Shown here piece after piece: positions 40,069 to 52,789 of a stretch of DNA of 64,000 nt; within the stretch, counting starts at the first letter, position 1; every line of letters begins with the position of its first letter. The stretch covers positions 62,001 through 126,000 of the forward strand of contig CALNWS010000001.1 of assembly GCA_940747215.1 (NCBI GenBank), in the 5' to 3' direction. This DNA is from an uncultured Paraburkholderia sp. (GTDB lineage: Bacteria > Pseudomonadota > Gammaproteobacteria > Burkholderiales > Burkholderiaceae). The position numbers and the translations under genes are program-made. The notes under the pieces were generated by a model. It saw only the letters and a program-made list of their open reading frames with translations. It ran no database searches and had not been told where the DNA came from.

Positions 40069-41783
40069 TCAGGCAGTCTTGTCTTCGCTCAGTTTGAGCT
40101 CGCTGATCATGCGTTCACGCATGATGAATTTCTGCACCTTGCCCGTCACAGTCATGGGCAATTCGTCGACGAAGCGGATGTACTTCGGCACCTTGTAGTG
40201 CGCAATCTGCTCTTGGCAGAACTGCTGGATCTCTTCGACCGTCGCGCTCTCGCACGCCCGCAGCACGACCCACGCGCAAACCTCCTCGCCGTATTTCGAA
40301 TCGGGCACGCCGAAAACCTGCACACCCTGGATCTCCGGATGGCGGAATAGAAACTCCTCGATTTCGCGCGGATAGATGTTCTCGACGCCTCGAATCAGCA
40401 TGTCCTTGAGTCGGCCGACGATATTGCAGTAGCCGTCGGCGTCGAGCGTTGCGAAGTCGTCGGTGTGCATCCAGCCGTCTACGACGCTCTCGCGCGTTTT
40501 CGCTTCGTCGCCCCAGTAGCCCTTCATCACCGAATAACCACGCGTGCCAGTTCAACCGTCTCGCCGACCGGAACGATCTCGCCCATCGGATCGACGATCT
40601 TCACTTCTAAATGCGGCTGGATGCGGCCGACCGTGGTGGTGCGCTTGTCGAGCGGATCGGTCGTCGAACTCTGGAACGACACCGGACTGGTCTCCGTCAT
40701 GCCGTACGCAATCGTGATCTCGGCGAGGTGCATTCGCGAGACCGCCTTCTTCATTGTTTCGATCGGACACGGCGATCCGGCCATGATGCCCGTGCGCAAT
40801 CGTGAGAAATCGTAATTTGCGAAGCTCGAATGGTCGGGCTCGGCGATGAACATCGTCGGCACGCCGTGAAGCTTTGTGCACTTTTCTTCGGCAACGGCGG
40901 CAAGCGTCGCGGCCGGATCGAAGCCTTCGCCCGGGAAAACCATATTCGCGCCAACCGACACGCACGCGAGAACGGCCAGCACCATGCCGAAGCAGTGATA
41001 AAGCGACACGGGAATGCACAGCGCGTCCTGTTCGCTCAGGCGCATCGCCTTGCGATAAAGCACGCGTTATTGAGACGTTGCTGTGCGTTAGCGTCGCGCC
41101 TTTTGGGTTGCCGGTGGTGCCGCTCGTGAACTGAATGTTGATCGGCTCGTGGCACGACAGTGTCTCGCCGATCGCGTCGAGCTTCGCGACGTCAAGCGAG
41201 CGTCGCACGCCCCTGCTCGATCACGTCGGAAAAGCTCAACATGCCCGGCGTTTCCGTATCGCACATACGGATCACGTAGCGCAGCTCAGGCAAGCGCGCC
41301 GCGTGCAATTCGCCTGGCGCCTATGTGGCCAATTCCGGCGCCAACTCCTGAAGCATCTCCAGAACATCGACGTCTTGAACCGCTCGGCTGCGATGATTGC
41401 CTTGCAACCGACTTTGTTCAGCGCGTATTCCAGTTCGGCGAGCCGGTAAGCCGGATTGATATTGACGAGCAAGGCGCCGATGCGCGCAGTGGCAAACTGC
41501 GTCAGCAACCACTCGACCCGATTCGGCGACCAGATACCGACGCGATCGCCCTTCTCGATTCCCAACGCAAGCAGTCCCGCGGCCAACACGTCGACTTCCT
41601 GCGCGAACTCTCGCCATGTCCAGCGAATGCGTTGCTCGCGAGAAACCACGGCAGGGCGTTCGGGAAAGCGCTCGGCGGTGTCGCGCAGAAACTGGCCGAC
41701 CGTCGCTTCGCTCAACGGAATGTCGGTCGATCCGCGGACATAAGAGAGCCCGTCTTTCGGTTCAATGAGTGCACCTTCGCCAT
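40069..41783 (-). pseudogene. AMP-dependent fatty acyl-CoA synthetase
   Basis: This is an ANL-family acyl-CoA ligase, about 570 residues, resembling medium/long-chain fatty acid ligases. The start ATG 41783 (MAKVHSL) loses frame within ten codons. The body resumes as [20 protein letters not shown]. Shifts near 41365 and 41210 break the centre. The P-loop INIQFTSGTTGNPKGATLTH is readable, then a shift near 41080 leads to DALCIPVSLYHCFGMVLAVL and ITIAYGMTETSPVSFQSS. Another break near 40540 precedes [20 protein letters not shown]. The hinge motif reads [14 protein letters not shown], where families have GGENIYP. The tail ends at 40069 with a catalytic Lys region TGKVQKF. Confidence 0.88.
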
Positions 41784-42008
41784 GACACTTACGTAGTCAT
41801 GGTTGTCTCCGTGAGCGGATGCTCGCCCTATTAAATGAATTTTAAACCGATTGTGGTGCCGCGACCGCTGAGCGCGCGGCATCAAGTGTTACCCGCAGCG
41901 CATCTGTAACGGCTTTCGTTGACCTCGATTTTGCTGACCTTTCCGTAAACGTCAAGTACAGGTCAAAAAAGCATCCATGTGGGCTGCTTTCTCTCTGATA
42001 CATATTGC

Positions 42009-42434
42009 TTAGTTCTGACCGCGAAGCTTACGCAGACGCTGGATTGCAGCGAGCTGAGCCGTCGCGTACGCCAGCTCCGCTTGCGCGGTTGCATATCCGA
42101 GGTTCGAACCCGTGTTTTGCAGCGCTTCTTCTGCGCGCTTGCGTGCATCTTCAGCCTTGGCTTCGTCGAGATCCTTACCGCGGATTGCGGTGTCGGCCAG
42201 AACCGTCACAGCGCCCGGCTGAATTTCGAGGATGCCGCCAGCGACGAACACGAGCTCTTCGTCGCCGTTTTTAGCTTCGATGCGCACTGCACCCGGACGG
42301 ATCCGTGTGATGAGCGGCGTATGGCCCGGCAAAATGCCGAGTTCACCTGCCTCGCCCGGCAGTGCAACGAACTTCGCCTGGCCTGAGAAGATCTGCTCTT
42401 CCGCGCTGACGACGTCTACTTTAATGGTTGCCAT
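42009..42434 (-). CDS. atpC: ATP synthase F1 subunit epsilon
   Basis: This is the 141-residue epsilon subunit, the central-stalk regulator of F1. It starts [20 protein letters not shown] at 42434 and has [19 protein letters not shown] in the beta-sandwich domain. A C-terminal helical hairpin ends [13 protein letters not shown]. It is intact and is the last gene of the atp operon, 149 bases after atpD. Confidence 0.96.
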   Translation of the reverse strand: MATIKVDVVSAEEQIFSGQAKFVALPGEAGELGILPGHTPLITRIRPGAVRIEAKNGDEELVFVAGGILEIQPGAVTVLADTAIRGKDLDEAKAEDARKRAEEALQNTGSNLGYATAQAELAYATAQLAAIQRLRKLRGQN

Positions 42435-42583
42435 ATCGACTCCTGTCGACAGGTACTAGCGCCGGAGCGTTATGCCTGTCCCATGCAAGGCGGGGTTGAG
42501 CGTTAAGACCAGGCACCGGTCTCGCGATCGCTACCGGGAGGCAGCGGTGCAGCACGCGGCGCCCACTTCCAGACACCCGACCT

Positions 42584-43996
<1,413 letters not shown>

Positions 43997-44084
43997 TCAA
44001 TTCTTCACCCGCGCAAAGGCGCAGTCTCGGGGAGCCGGGTGCGCCTTGAGGGCGCACTTGAGACAGCGTGTCGATTTTTTAGAA

Positions 44085-44969
44085 TCAGACCGCTGCCGCG
44101 CCACCGACGATTTCCGACAGTTCTTTCGTAATCGCAGCCTGACGACTCTTGTTGTACACGAGCTGCAGTTCGTTGATGACCTGCTTCGCGTTGTCCGAAG
44201 CGGCCTTCATTGCGACCATGCGTGCCGACTGCTCCGATGCCATGTTTTCCGCGACGGCCTGATACACCAGCGCTTCGACATAACGCACCAGCAGTTCGTC
44301 CACCACTGCCTGTGCGTCCGGCTCGTAGATGTAATCCCACTGCGTGCTTGGCGTCGTGCCGTCTTCTTCCGTGCGCTCGAACTGTTCTGCCGACAGCGGC
44401 AGCAGTTGCTCGATCACCGGTTCCTGCTTCATCGTATTGACGAAGCGCGTGTATGCCAGGTATACTGCCAAAAATTTGCCTTCCGAGTACAGGTCGAGCT
44501 GCACCTTCATCGCGCCGATCAGCTTTTCCAGATGCGGCGTATCGCCCAGATGCACGACGCTCGATACCACTTTCGCGCGCAGACGGTTCAGGAAACCCAG
44601 ACCCTTGGTGCCGATCACAGTTGCTTCGACCGTCTTACCCCGGCCTTCCAGTTCCTTGAACTTCTGCAGCGACGAACGCAGCACGTTGGTGTTCATGCCG
44701 CCGCACAGACCTTTGTCGGTCGTGACGAGGATGAAACCTGCCGTCTTCGCGCCTTCGTTCGACACCATGAACGGGTGACGATACTCGGGGTTCGCACGGC
44801 TCATGTGCGCAGCGATATCGCGGGCCTTGTCGGCGTACGGGCGAGCAGAGCGCATGCGCTCCTGAGCGCGGCGCATCTTCGATGCGGCCACCATCTCCAT
44901 CGCTTTCGTGATCTTTCGCGTGTTTTGCACGCTCTTGATCTTGCCGCGAATTTCCTTCATTCCAGCCAT
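44085..44969 (-). CDS. atpG: ATP synthase F1 subunit gamma
   Basis: This is the 294-residue rotor shaft of F1. The N-terminal helix is [20 protein letters not shown] and the C-terminal helix [20 protein letters not shown], ending in [33 protein letters not shown] marks the central fold. The frame is intact and the length is normal for the family. It sits between atpA and atpD. Confidence 0.97.
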   Translation of the reverse strand: MAGMKEIRGKIKSVQNTRKITKAMEMVAASKMRRAQERMRSARPYADKARDIAAHMSRANPEYRHPFMVSNEGAKTAGFILVTTDKGLCGGMNTNVLRSSLQKFKELEGRGKTVEATVIGTKGLGFLNRLRAKVVSSVVHLGDTPHLEKLIGAMKVQLDLYSEGKFLAVYLAYTRFVNTMKQEPVIEQLLPLSAEQFERTEEDGTTPSTQWDYIYEPDAQAVVDELLVRYVEALVYQAVAENMASEQSARMVAMKAASDNAKQVINELQLVYNKSRQAAITKELSEIVGGAAAV

Positions 44970-45104
44970 TGCTTGCTCCTATGTCGACCTAGGTAAGCGC
45001 TTTTGCGCTTATCCGGATCCCATGCATAGCTGCCGAAGCAGCGCTGGTTCAGTTGCCTGCGGACCGCGCCGCTTCAAGGTTCTGCCTTGCGGGTCACTCG
45101 CGGA

Positions 45105-46646
45105 TCAATAAGCGCCGGACTTCTTGAAGTCTTTCAGAGCCGTGTGCAGCAGGGCTTCGTCGTCCTTCGAGAGTTCCTTCGTGTCTTCGACGCGCTTGAT
45201 CAGATCAGCGTGCTTCGACTTCAAGTAATCGCGCAGGCCCTTTTCGAACGGCAGCACTTGAGCAACTTCCAGATAGTCGAGGTAGCCGTTGTTCGCTGCG
45301 AACAGCGCGACAGCCAGTTCCCACACTTGCAGCGGCTGATACTGCGGCTGCTTCAGCAGTTCCGTCACGCGGCGGCCGCGCTCCAGCTGCTTGCGGGTTG
45401 CTTCGTCGAGGTCCGATGCGAACTGCGCGAACGCAGCCAGTTCACGGTACTGTGCGAGGTCGGTACGGATACCGCCCGACAGCTTTTTCACTACCTTGGT
45501 CTGAGCCGCACCACCCACACGCGACACCGACACGCCGGCGTTAATTGCCGGGCGGATACCTGCGTTGAAGAGGTCGGTTTCCAGGAAGATCTGGCCGTCG
45601 GTAATCGAGATCACGTTCGTCGGAACGAATGCGGTCACGTCGCCTGCCTGCGTTTCAATGACCGGCAGTGCCGTCAGCGAACCGCTCTTGCCTTTCACTT
45701 CACCGTTGGTGAACTTCTCGACGTACTCTTCCGAGACGCGAGCAGCACGTTCCAGCAGACGCGAGTGGAGATAGAACACGTCGCCCGGATATGCTTCACG
45801 GCCCGGCGGGCGGCGCAGCAGCAGTGAGATCTGACGGTATGCCCAAGCCTGCTTGGTCAAGTCGTCGTAAACGATCAGCGCGTCCTGACCGCGATCGCGG
45901 AAGTATTCGCCCATCGTGCAGCCGGCGTACGGTGCGAGGTATTGCATCGCAACCGATTCCGAAGCCGAAGCGGCCACGACGATCGTGTATTCCAGCGCGC
46001 CGGTTTCTTCCAGCTTGCGAACCATGTTCATGATCGACGAAGCCTTCTGGCCGATCGCGACGTAGATACAAAAGAGGTTCTTGCCCTTCTGGTTGATGAT
46101 CGCGTCGACAGCAACTGCGGTCTTGCCGCACTGACGGTCGCCGATGATCAGCTCACGTTGGCCACGGCCAACCGGCACCATTGCGTCGATCGACTTCAGA
46201 CCGGTTTGAACCGGCTCCGAAACCGACTTACGCCAGATCACGCCCGGAGCGATCTTTTCGATTGCGTCCGTCTTATTTGCGTTGATCGGGCCTTTGCCGT
46301 CGATCGGGTTGCCCAGTGCGTCGACCACGCGGCCGAGCAGTTCCGGACCAACCGGGACTTCGAGAATGCGGCCCGTCGTCTTGACGATGTCGCCTTCCGA
46401 AATGTGTTCGTACTCACCCAGAATCACGGCGCCGACCGAGTCGCGCTCGAGGTTCAGTGCGAGACCGAACGTGTTGCCCGGGAATTCGAGCATTTCGCCC
46501 TGCATCACTTCCGACAGGCCGTGAATACGCACGATACCGTCGGTCACGGAGATCACGGTGCCCTGGTTGCGAACGTCTGCGCTCGCGTCAAGGCCCTGGA
46601 TCCGGCTCTTGATCAGCTCACTGATCTCAGAGGGATTAAGTTGCAT
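45105..46646 (-). CDS. atpA: ATP synthase F1 subunit alpha
   Basis: This is the 513-residue non-catalytic nucleotide-binding subunit. The start [20 protein letters not shown] at 46646 is chosen over an upstream in-frame codon because it has AGGAGCG in front and begins the family sequence. The P-loop GDRQCGKT spans residues 169-176 (Lys175); the Cys form is, as I recall, normal for Burkholderia. The Arg-finger region [20 protein letters not shown] and ISVSRVGG-type motif are present. It is intact and lies between atpH and atpG. Confidence 0.98.
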   Translation of the reverse strand: MQLNPSEISELIKSRIQGLDASADVRNQGTVISVTDGIVRIHGLSEVMQGEMLEFPGNTFGLALNLERDSVGAVILGEYEHISEGDIVKTTGRILEVPVGPELLGRVVDALGNPIDGKGPINANKTDAIEKIAPGVIWRKSVSEPVQTGLKSIDAMVPVGRGQRELIIGDRQCGKTAVAVDAIINQKGKNLFCIYVAIGQKASSIMNMVRKLEETGALEYTIVVAASASESVAMQYLAPYAGCTMGEYFRDRGQDALIVYDDLTKQAWAYRQISLLLRRPPGREAYPGDVFYLHSRLLERAARVSEEYVEKFTNGEVKGKSGSLTALPVIETQAGDVTAFVPTNVISITDGQIFLETDLFNAGIRPAINAGVSVSRVGGAAQTKVVKKLSGGIRTDLAQYRELAAFAQFASDLDEATRKQLERGRRVTELLKQPQYQPLQVWELAVALFAANNGYLDYLEVAQVLPFEKGLRDYLKSKHADLIKRVEDTKELSKDDEALLHTALKDFKKSGAY

Positions 46647-46704
46647 TATTCGCTCCTGATAGTCAATTCTGTTGCGTGCCAGCCGCTTCAGCACCTTACG
46701 CGCT

Positions 46705-47244
46705 TCAGGCCGTCAGAGCCGTCTGCATGCTGGCAAGCCGCGCGCGGACCGAGGTATCGAGCACTTCGTCGCCGACCGTCACGCAAACGCCGCCAATCAA
46801 CGACGAGTCGACCTGGACCGTCGGCTTCAGCTTGCGTTTGAACTTGCGTTCGAGACTTGCGACGAGGTCATTCAACTGCTCGCCTTCGAGCAGGAATGCG
46901 CTGGTGATCAGCACATCAGCCGCCCCTTCGCGGGCGTTCTTCAACTCTTCGAACTGCACGGCGATTTCCGGCAACAATTGCAGACGGTGGTTGTCCACCA
47001 GCATTTGCACCAGATTCTTCGCCTGTGCGTTGTCCTTGAGCGACGACTTCACCGCGGCCAACAGCAGTTCGCTGACTTGGGCGCGACTCACTTTCGGGCT
47101 CGATGCGATCGACAGCACTTCGGGCAGACGCGCCACCTGTGCCAGCTCCTGCACGAGCGTGGACCAAGCGGCGATGTCACCAGCTTCGGCCACGCCAAAC
47201 AGCGCTTCTGCGTACGGACGGGCGATGGTTGCAAGTTCGGCCAT
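46705..47244 (-). CDS. atpH: ATP synthase F1 subunit delta
   Basis: This is the 179-residue delta subunit linking F1 to the peripheral stalk. It begins [20 protein letters not shown] and ends with the conserved [19 protein letters not shown] followed by [16 protein letters not shown]. The frame is intact. It starts two bases after the atpF stop, as expected for coupled translation. Confidence 0.96.
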   Translation of the reverse strand: MAELATIARPYAEALFGVAEAGDIAAWSTLVQELAQVARLPEVLSIASSPKVSRAQVSELLLAAVKSSLKDNAQAKNLVQMLVDNHRLQLLPEIAVQFEELKNAREGAADVLITSAFLLEGEQLNDLVASLERKFKRKLKPTVQVDSSLIGGVCVTVGDEVLDTSVRARLASMQTALTA

Positions 47245-47246
47245 GA

Positions 47247-47717
47247 TCAGAGCTCGGCTTTCAGGTGATTCAGCAGGTCAGCGTGAGCAGCCTCGTCGAC
47301 TTCGCGCTTCAGGATCTGTTCAGCGCCCTTCACGGCGAGTGCAGCGACTTCGCCACGCAGCGTTTCGCGCGCCTTCACTACTTGCTGTTCCGCGTCGGCC
47401 TTCGCTTGCGCGATGATGCGAGCGGCTTCAGCCTGCGCTTGCGCCTTGATTTCGTCGGCAACTGCTACAGCGCGCTTTTCTGCGTCGGCGATACGTTGCT
47501 GACCGTCGTTGCGTGCCTGAGCCAGTTCCTGGTCGACGCGCTTTTGAGCGGCTTCGAGTTCGGCCTTGCCCTTTTCGGCAGCCGACAAACCGTCAGCAAT
47601 CTTCTTTGAGCGCTCGTCGAGAGCGTTGATCAGCGGCGGCCACACGAACTTCATCGTGAACCACGCAAGGATCAGGAACACGACCATTTGCGCAAACAGG
47701 GTTGCGTTGAGATTCAC
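47247..47717 (-). CDS. atpF: ATP synthase F0 subunit b
   Basis: This is the 156-residue peripheral stalk subunit. An N-terminal membrane helix ([20 protein letters not shown]) leads into a long charged helix rich in Ala, Glu, Lys and Gln ([20 protein letters not shown] and onwards) that dimerises. It is intact and lies between atpE and atpH. Confidence 0.96.
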   Translation of the reverse strand: MNLNATLFAQMVVFLILAWFTMKFVWPPLINALDERSKKIADGLSAAEKGKAELEAAQKRVDQELAQARNDGQQRIADAEKRAVAVADEIKAQAQAEAARIIAQAKADAEQQVVKARETLRGEVAALAVKGAEQILKREVDEAAHADLLNHLKAEL

Positions 47718-47857
47718 GGTGTTTCCTTAAACGTTGCTAGTTCGGAAAGTGAAACGGCAAGGCGCTCATCGAGATTCTGTATTCAATCAGCGCCCCAGTG
47801 CCCGTTCCGCCCTGCGCCTTCACCAGTTATAGCTCAGGCACAAACTTCCGAGGAACC

Positions 47858-48181
<324 letters not shown>

Positions 48182-48206
48182 CTACGATTCTTTTTAACGG
48201 CGCAGG

Positions 48207-49196
<990 letters not shown>

Positions 49197-49222
49197 CTAC
49201 CCGTGTTACGGAAGCCTTAGCG

Positions 49223-49673
49223 CTACGCCAAGGCAATCCAGTACGTCTTGAGCGCGATGAGGTAAGTCACGAGCAGCGGAACCCAGCGTACGTCGTGATA
49301 CCAGAACGCGATGGCTACAAACATCGCGATCGTTGACCCCATCTTGAGCGCTTCGCCGATCATCCAGCTCATTACCGTTTCGGTGCCGCTCAGCGTTCTA
49401 AGTCGTGCCGCGAACAACACGTCCGGCACCCAGCAGATTGCGCCTCCAAGGAAGGCTGATAGCGCAGCAGCGCCCGGCGGCTTGTAGAACAGCCACCACA
49501 ACAGCGTAGCATCTAGGGACAAACCATTTGCGTTGCCACGACCTTGAAAGGCGTAACGCACGATGGACAGCCCACGTTCGGACCGAACAGCTTCTCTGCT
49601 TCAGCCCGCGTGAGCGGAACGATATCTCTACATCCCACGAATCGTCGGGCGAGATACGCTGGCCGCTAGACAT
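49223..49673 (-). pseudogene. atpI: ATP synthase-associated protein I, frameshifted
   Basis: AtpI is a small membrane protein encoded first in many atp operons. It helps c-ring assembly and ion handling but is usually dispensable. MSSGQRISPDDSWDVE starts at 49673. A frameshift near 49625 moves the reading to DIVPLTRAEAEKLFGPNVG. A second near 49517 returns to LSLDATLLWWLFYKPPGAAA, and four membrane helices then read normally to TYLIALKTYWIALA at 49223. The two shifts leave about 36 codons out of frame, with a stop (TAG) reached in that frame. It is the only damaged atp gene. Confidence 0.85.
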
Positions 49674-49820
49674 GCCTGAAACGTTGCCTTCGCGGTGTTC
49701 GTGCGCCCAATTATTCGGCACTTGATTCGACGCTGACCGCCATCGCAGTTTTCCGAAAATCTTGTTCAGCCCGCGAGCTTACGCTGCGCTTACGGGTTGA
49801 CATGCAATTAAATTCGGGCG

Positions 49821-49849
49821 ATTGTAAGCGATAGTCGCAGGCAATTCAA
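49821..49849 (-). promoter_or_regulatory. Probable promoter of the atp operon
   Basis: On the minus strand TTGAAT (49849-49844) and TACAAT (49826-49821) are separated by 17 bases. They lie about 150 bases upstream of the atpI start and direct transcription into the operon. Confidence 0.65.
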
Positions 49850-50279
49850 GACTTTAGGCCGTTCAATAACCCCGCGTGAAACCATCCTTCACGATACGGA
49901 AACCACCGTCCGGCCTGCCTTTGATGAGTAGGCGGCCCGGGAGTCGCAAATCGCGTGCTGCTGACTGCTTGCGCGCACGCGTTGACTGTACCGTCCAACG
50001 GCCGTATAGACGTCTCGAAAATGCAACAGACACTAATTTTTGTCTTCGCGATGGACTTTTCAAAACATAGCCGTTAGGGCGTCGCGAGCCGACCGGCCCA
50101 GATATTGAGCGTCTTGATGAAAAGGTGAGGTGAAGAATTCCGAGCGGTTGAAATACGAAGTTCTGCTGCCATCAGCATTCCTGATTATTTTTAGCGATTT
50201 AGTTAGGAATCCAATGGTGATCTGATTGCGCTACGTGCACGTAAAGCCGTTTAACGCGTCGCAAGGATTCTTTAAATTG

Positions 50280-50306
50280 GCTCGACAAGCGCCCTGCTTG
50301 TCGAGC
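50280..50306. terminator. Hairpin after parB
   Basis: A perfect 11-bp stem gctcgacaagc/gcttgtcgagc (50280-50290 with 50296-50306) with a 5-base loop lies 17 bases beyond the parB stop. Only a short AT-rich stretch follows on the minus strand, so it is a weak-tailed terminator. Confidence 0.65.
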
Positions 50307-50322
50307 GACACTTATCCCGCTC

Positions 50323-51216
50323 TTAAGCAGTCGTTGCGCCGCTGCCGCGCAGACGAATCAGAATGCCTTCCAGCGCATCGAGGTCTCCGAAATCCACCAG
50401 CACCTGTCCGCGTCCACGTCGGCCGAGTTTGATCTTCACCGTTGCGGCCAGCAGATCGGACAACTCTTCTTCGAGGCGACGCGTGTCGCGGCCGCCGTCC
50501 GGATTTGCACGTGCCTTGACCGCGGGCGCGGCCTTGGTGGTCGCCGTCACGAGCTTTTCGGTCTCGCGCACCGACATGCGCTTGTTGACCACTTGGTTGG
50601 CCAACGTAATTTGCGTCGCAGCGTCGACGGCGAGCAACGCGCGCGCGTGGCCCATGTCGAGGTCGCCGGCGAGCAACATCGTTTGAACGGGCGACGCGAG
50701 GTTCAACAGACGCAGCAGGTTCGATACGGCACTACGTGAGCGCCCCACCGATTCCGCCGCCTGTTCATGCGTGAAATTGAATTCGTCGAGCAGACGCTGG
50801 ATGCCTTGCGCCTCTTCCAGAGGATTCAGATCTTCGCGCTGAATATTCTCAATCAGTGCCATCGCCGCGGCAGCCTGATCGGGCACATCCTTTACGAGCA
50901 CCGGCACTTCTTCGAGACCGGCCAAACGCGCGGCGCGGAAACGACGTTCGCCGGCGATGATCTCGTACTTGTCCGCTGAGACCGGCCGAACCAGAATCGG
51001 TTGCATCAGACCTTGTGCGCAAATGCTTGCCGCCAGTTCCTGCAGCGCGCCTTCGTCCATGCGCGTACGCGGCTGATACTTGCCCACCTGCATCTTGGTC
51101 AGCGGCAACACGTTCGGCGCACCTTCGATCGCCACCGCTTCCGTGATATCCGAGCTGCCACCCAGCAACGCTTCCAGTCCGCGCCCCAAACCCTTCTTTC
51201 TTGCCACTGCGTTCAT
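50323..51216 (-). CDS. parB: Chromosome partitioning protein ParB
   Basis: This is the 297-residue centromere-binding CTPase that loads at parS and spreads along DNA. It starts MNAVARKKGLGRGLEALLGG. Family boxes are KMQVGKYQPRTRMDE, IIAGERRFRAARLAGLEEVP and LIENIQREDLNPLEEAQG. A helix-turn-helix region follows (FTHEQAAESVGRSRSAVSNL). The C-terminal dimerisation segment is VKIKLGRRGRGQVLVDFG. It is intact and lies 18 bases after parA. A perfect parS lies 2.1 kb upstream in mnmG. Confidence 0.97.
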   Translation of the reverse strand: MNAVARKKGLGRGLEALLGGSSDITEAVAIEGAPNVLPLTKMQVGKYQPRTRMDEGALQELAASICAQGLMQPILVRPVSADKYEIIAGERRFRAARLAGLEEVPVLVKDVPDQAAAAMALIENIQREDLNPLEEAQGIQRLLDEFNFTHEQAAESVGRSRSAVSNLLRLLNLASPVQTMLLAGDLDMGHARALLAVDAATQITLANQVVNKRMSVRETEKLVTATTKAAPAVKARANPDGGRDTRRLEEELSDLLAATVKIKLGRRGRGQVLVDFGDLDALEGILIRLRGSGATTA

Positions 51217-51234
51217 CGTGCTTCCTCGATCCGC

Positions 51235-52026
51235 TTAGGATGCTAGGGGCGCGTCGTTCAACGCACGCACCCGCTCAATCATTTCCGCTCCGAACTGCAC
51301 ATACGCTTGCGCACCGCGCGACGCCTTGTCGAACACGACGCCCGGCAGCCCATAGCTGGGCGCCTCGGCGAGACGGACGTTACGCGGAATGACCGCGTCG
51401 AACACCTTGTCGCCGAAATGTTCTTTCAGTTGATCCGAGACTTGCTGTTGCAACGTGATACGTGGATCGAACATCACACGCAGCAGGCCGATGACCTTCA
51501 GATCACGGTTCAAATTCGCGTGGACCTGCTTGATCGTGTTGACCAGATCGGACAAGCCCTCGAGCGCAAAGTACTCACACTGCATCGGAATCACGACACC
51601 GTGCGCCGTGCACAGTCCGTTCAGCGTCAACAGCGACAGCGCAGGCGGGCAGTCGATCAGCACAAATTCGTATTCGTTTTCGACGGCAGCGAGCGCCACC
51701 TTGAGTTGCCGCTCGCGATTCTGCACGCTGACCAGTTCGACCTCGGCGCCCGCCAGTTCACGATTCGCGGGCAACACGTCGTAGCCGACCGCTTCCGGAC
51801 GCATGCGCGCGTCGATGACCGAGACGCCGTCTACGAGCACTTCGTAAACCGTGTTCGTGCACGCGGCCTTGTCGATCCCGCTGCCCATCGTGGCGTTGCC
51901 CTGCGGATCCAGATCGATGAGAAGGACCCGCTGTCCCTGCGCTGCCAAGCTCGCGGCCAGATTGACTGCAGTCGTCGTCTTGCCGACGCCGCCTTTCTGG
52001 TTCGCAACGCAGAAGATTTTTGCCAT
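51235..52026 (-). CDS. parA: Chromosome partitioning ATPase ParA
   Basis: This is the 263-residue Walker-type ATPase that moves ParB-parS complexes. MAKIFCVANQKGGVGKTTTA at 52026 shows the deviant Walker A motif KGGVGKTT at residues 11-18. LLIDLDPQGNATMG and FVLIDCPPALSLLTLNGL follow in order. The upstream in-frame extension is rejected because the family begins at this ATG. It is intact and lies between rsmG and parB. Confidence 0.97.
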   Translation of the reverse strand: MAKIFCVANQKGGVGKTTTAVNLAASLAAQGQRVLLIDLDPQGNATMGSGIDKAACTNTVYEVLVDGVSVIDARMRPEAVGYDVLPANRELAGAEVELVSVQNRERQLKVALAAVENEYEFVLIDCPPALSLLTLNGLCTAHGVVIPMQCEYFALEGLSDLVNTIKQVHANLNRDLKVIGLLRVMFDPRITLQQQVSDQLKEHFGDKVFDAVIPRNVRLAEAPSYGLPGVVFDKASRGAQAYVQFGAEMIERVRALNDAPLAS

Positions 52027-52108
52027 CGTTGGTGCGTCCCTTTTGCTGCTAATAAATTGATAAGACTGTCGCTTTCGCCAGCGACGTCGTGGCGCGTCGC
52101 CGAGGCCG

Positions 52109-52789
52109 TCAGTTAGCTTCGTCCACTCGCACTTTGATGAGATGACGCTCAGCGTCGAGCAGCGGCACGGTGAGCCGGATAACCTGTTCCACGTGAGAAG
52201 CCGCAGGCAGCCGCTCGATTTCGCCATCCGGACGCACGCCCTTCATCGCCCAGATCGCGCCTTGCTCTGCAACGAGATGACGGGCCAGTGTAATGAAATC
52301 CGACAGCTCTGCGAATGCGCGCGAGACGATTACATCGAACTTTGCCGGGACTTCGGTACCCGGTTGCAATGTCTCGACGCGACCGGTCACGACCGAGAGG
52401 TTCGTGAGTTCGAGCTCCGCCTTGGCTTGCGACTGGAACGCCGTCTTTTTATGAACGATGTCGTTCACCGTAACGGTCCAGTCAGGCAGAACGATCGCCA
52501 GCACGATGCCCGGCAGGCCACCGCCTGAACCAACGTCGAGGACCGACGACGGCCCAAGCGGCGCAAGATGCGGCACGATAGAAAGCGAATCCAGAATGTG
52601 CTGAATCAGCATCTGCTTGGGATCGCGGATTGCCGTGAGGTTATAGACGGCGTTCCATTTGGACAGCAATGCGACATAGTCGAGCAGCTTTCCCTGTTGC
52701 GCGTCGCTCAACTCCAGCCCGAGTTCACGAATGCCGTCCGCGAGCATCGGTGTCAACACTTCCCTGCTACTGCCCTTCTGACTCGTCAT
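52109..52789 (-). CDS. rsmG: 16S rRNA (guanine-527-N7)-methyltransferase
   Basis: This is the 226-residue RsmG (GidB) enzyme that methylates G527 of 16S rRNA using S-adenosylmethionine. The cofactor motif [19 protein letters not shown] lies at about residues 81-99. [20 protein letters not shown] and [20 protein letters not shown] are family signatures. Its ATG overlaps the mnmG stop by four bases. It is intact. Confidence 0.96.
   Translation of the reverse strand: MTSQKGSSREVLTPMLADGIRELGLELSDAQQGKLLDYVALLSKWNAVYNLTAIRDPKQMLIQHILDSLSIVPHLAPLGPSSVLDVGSGGGLPGIVLAIVLPDWTVTVNDIVHKKTAFQSQAKAELELTNLSVVTGRVETLQPGTEVPAKFDVIVSRAFAELSDFITLARHLVAEQGAIWAMKGVRPDGEIERLPAASHVEQVIRLTVPLLDAERHLIKVRVDEAN

Larger units (their letters stand above)
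49674..50322. other. Region between parB and atpI
   Basis: No complete gene is recognised in 649 bases. It contains the atp promoter (49821-49849) and a hairpin after parB (50280-50306). A minus-strand frame (49863-50063) ends RLPGRLLIKGRPDGGFRIVK then DGFTRGY and could be the tail of a lost gene, but I cannot assign it. Confidence 0.5.

Noticed and set aside
46110..46150. AtpA P-loop GDRQCGKT looked like a mutated GDRQTGKT
   Set aside because: As I recall, Burkholderia AtpA normally carries Cys at this site, so it is probably a lineage feature and not decay.
49797..49826. TTGACA at 49797 on the plus strand as a promoter
   Set aside because: The nearest -10-like hexamer is 19 bases away and no plus-strand gene follows; the minus-strand TTGAAT/TACAAT pair is better placed.
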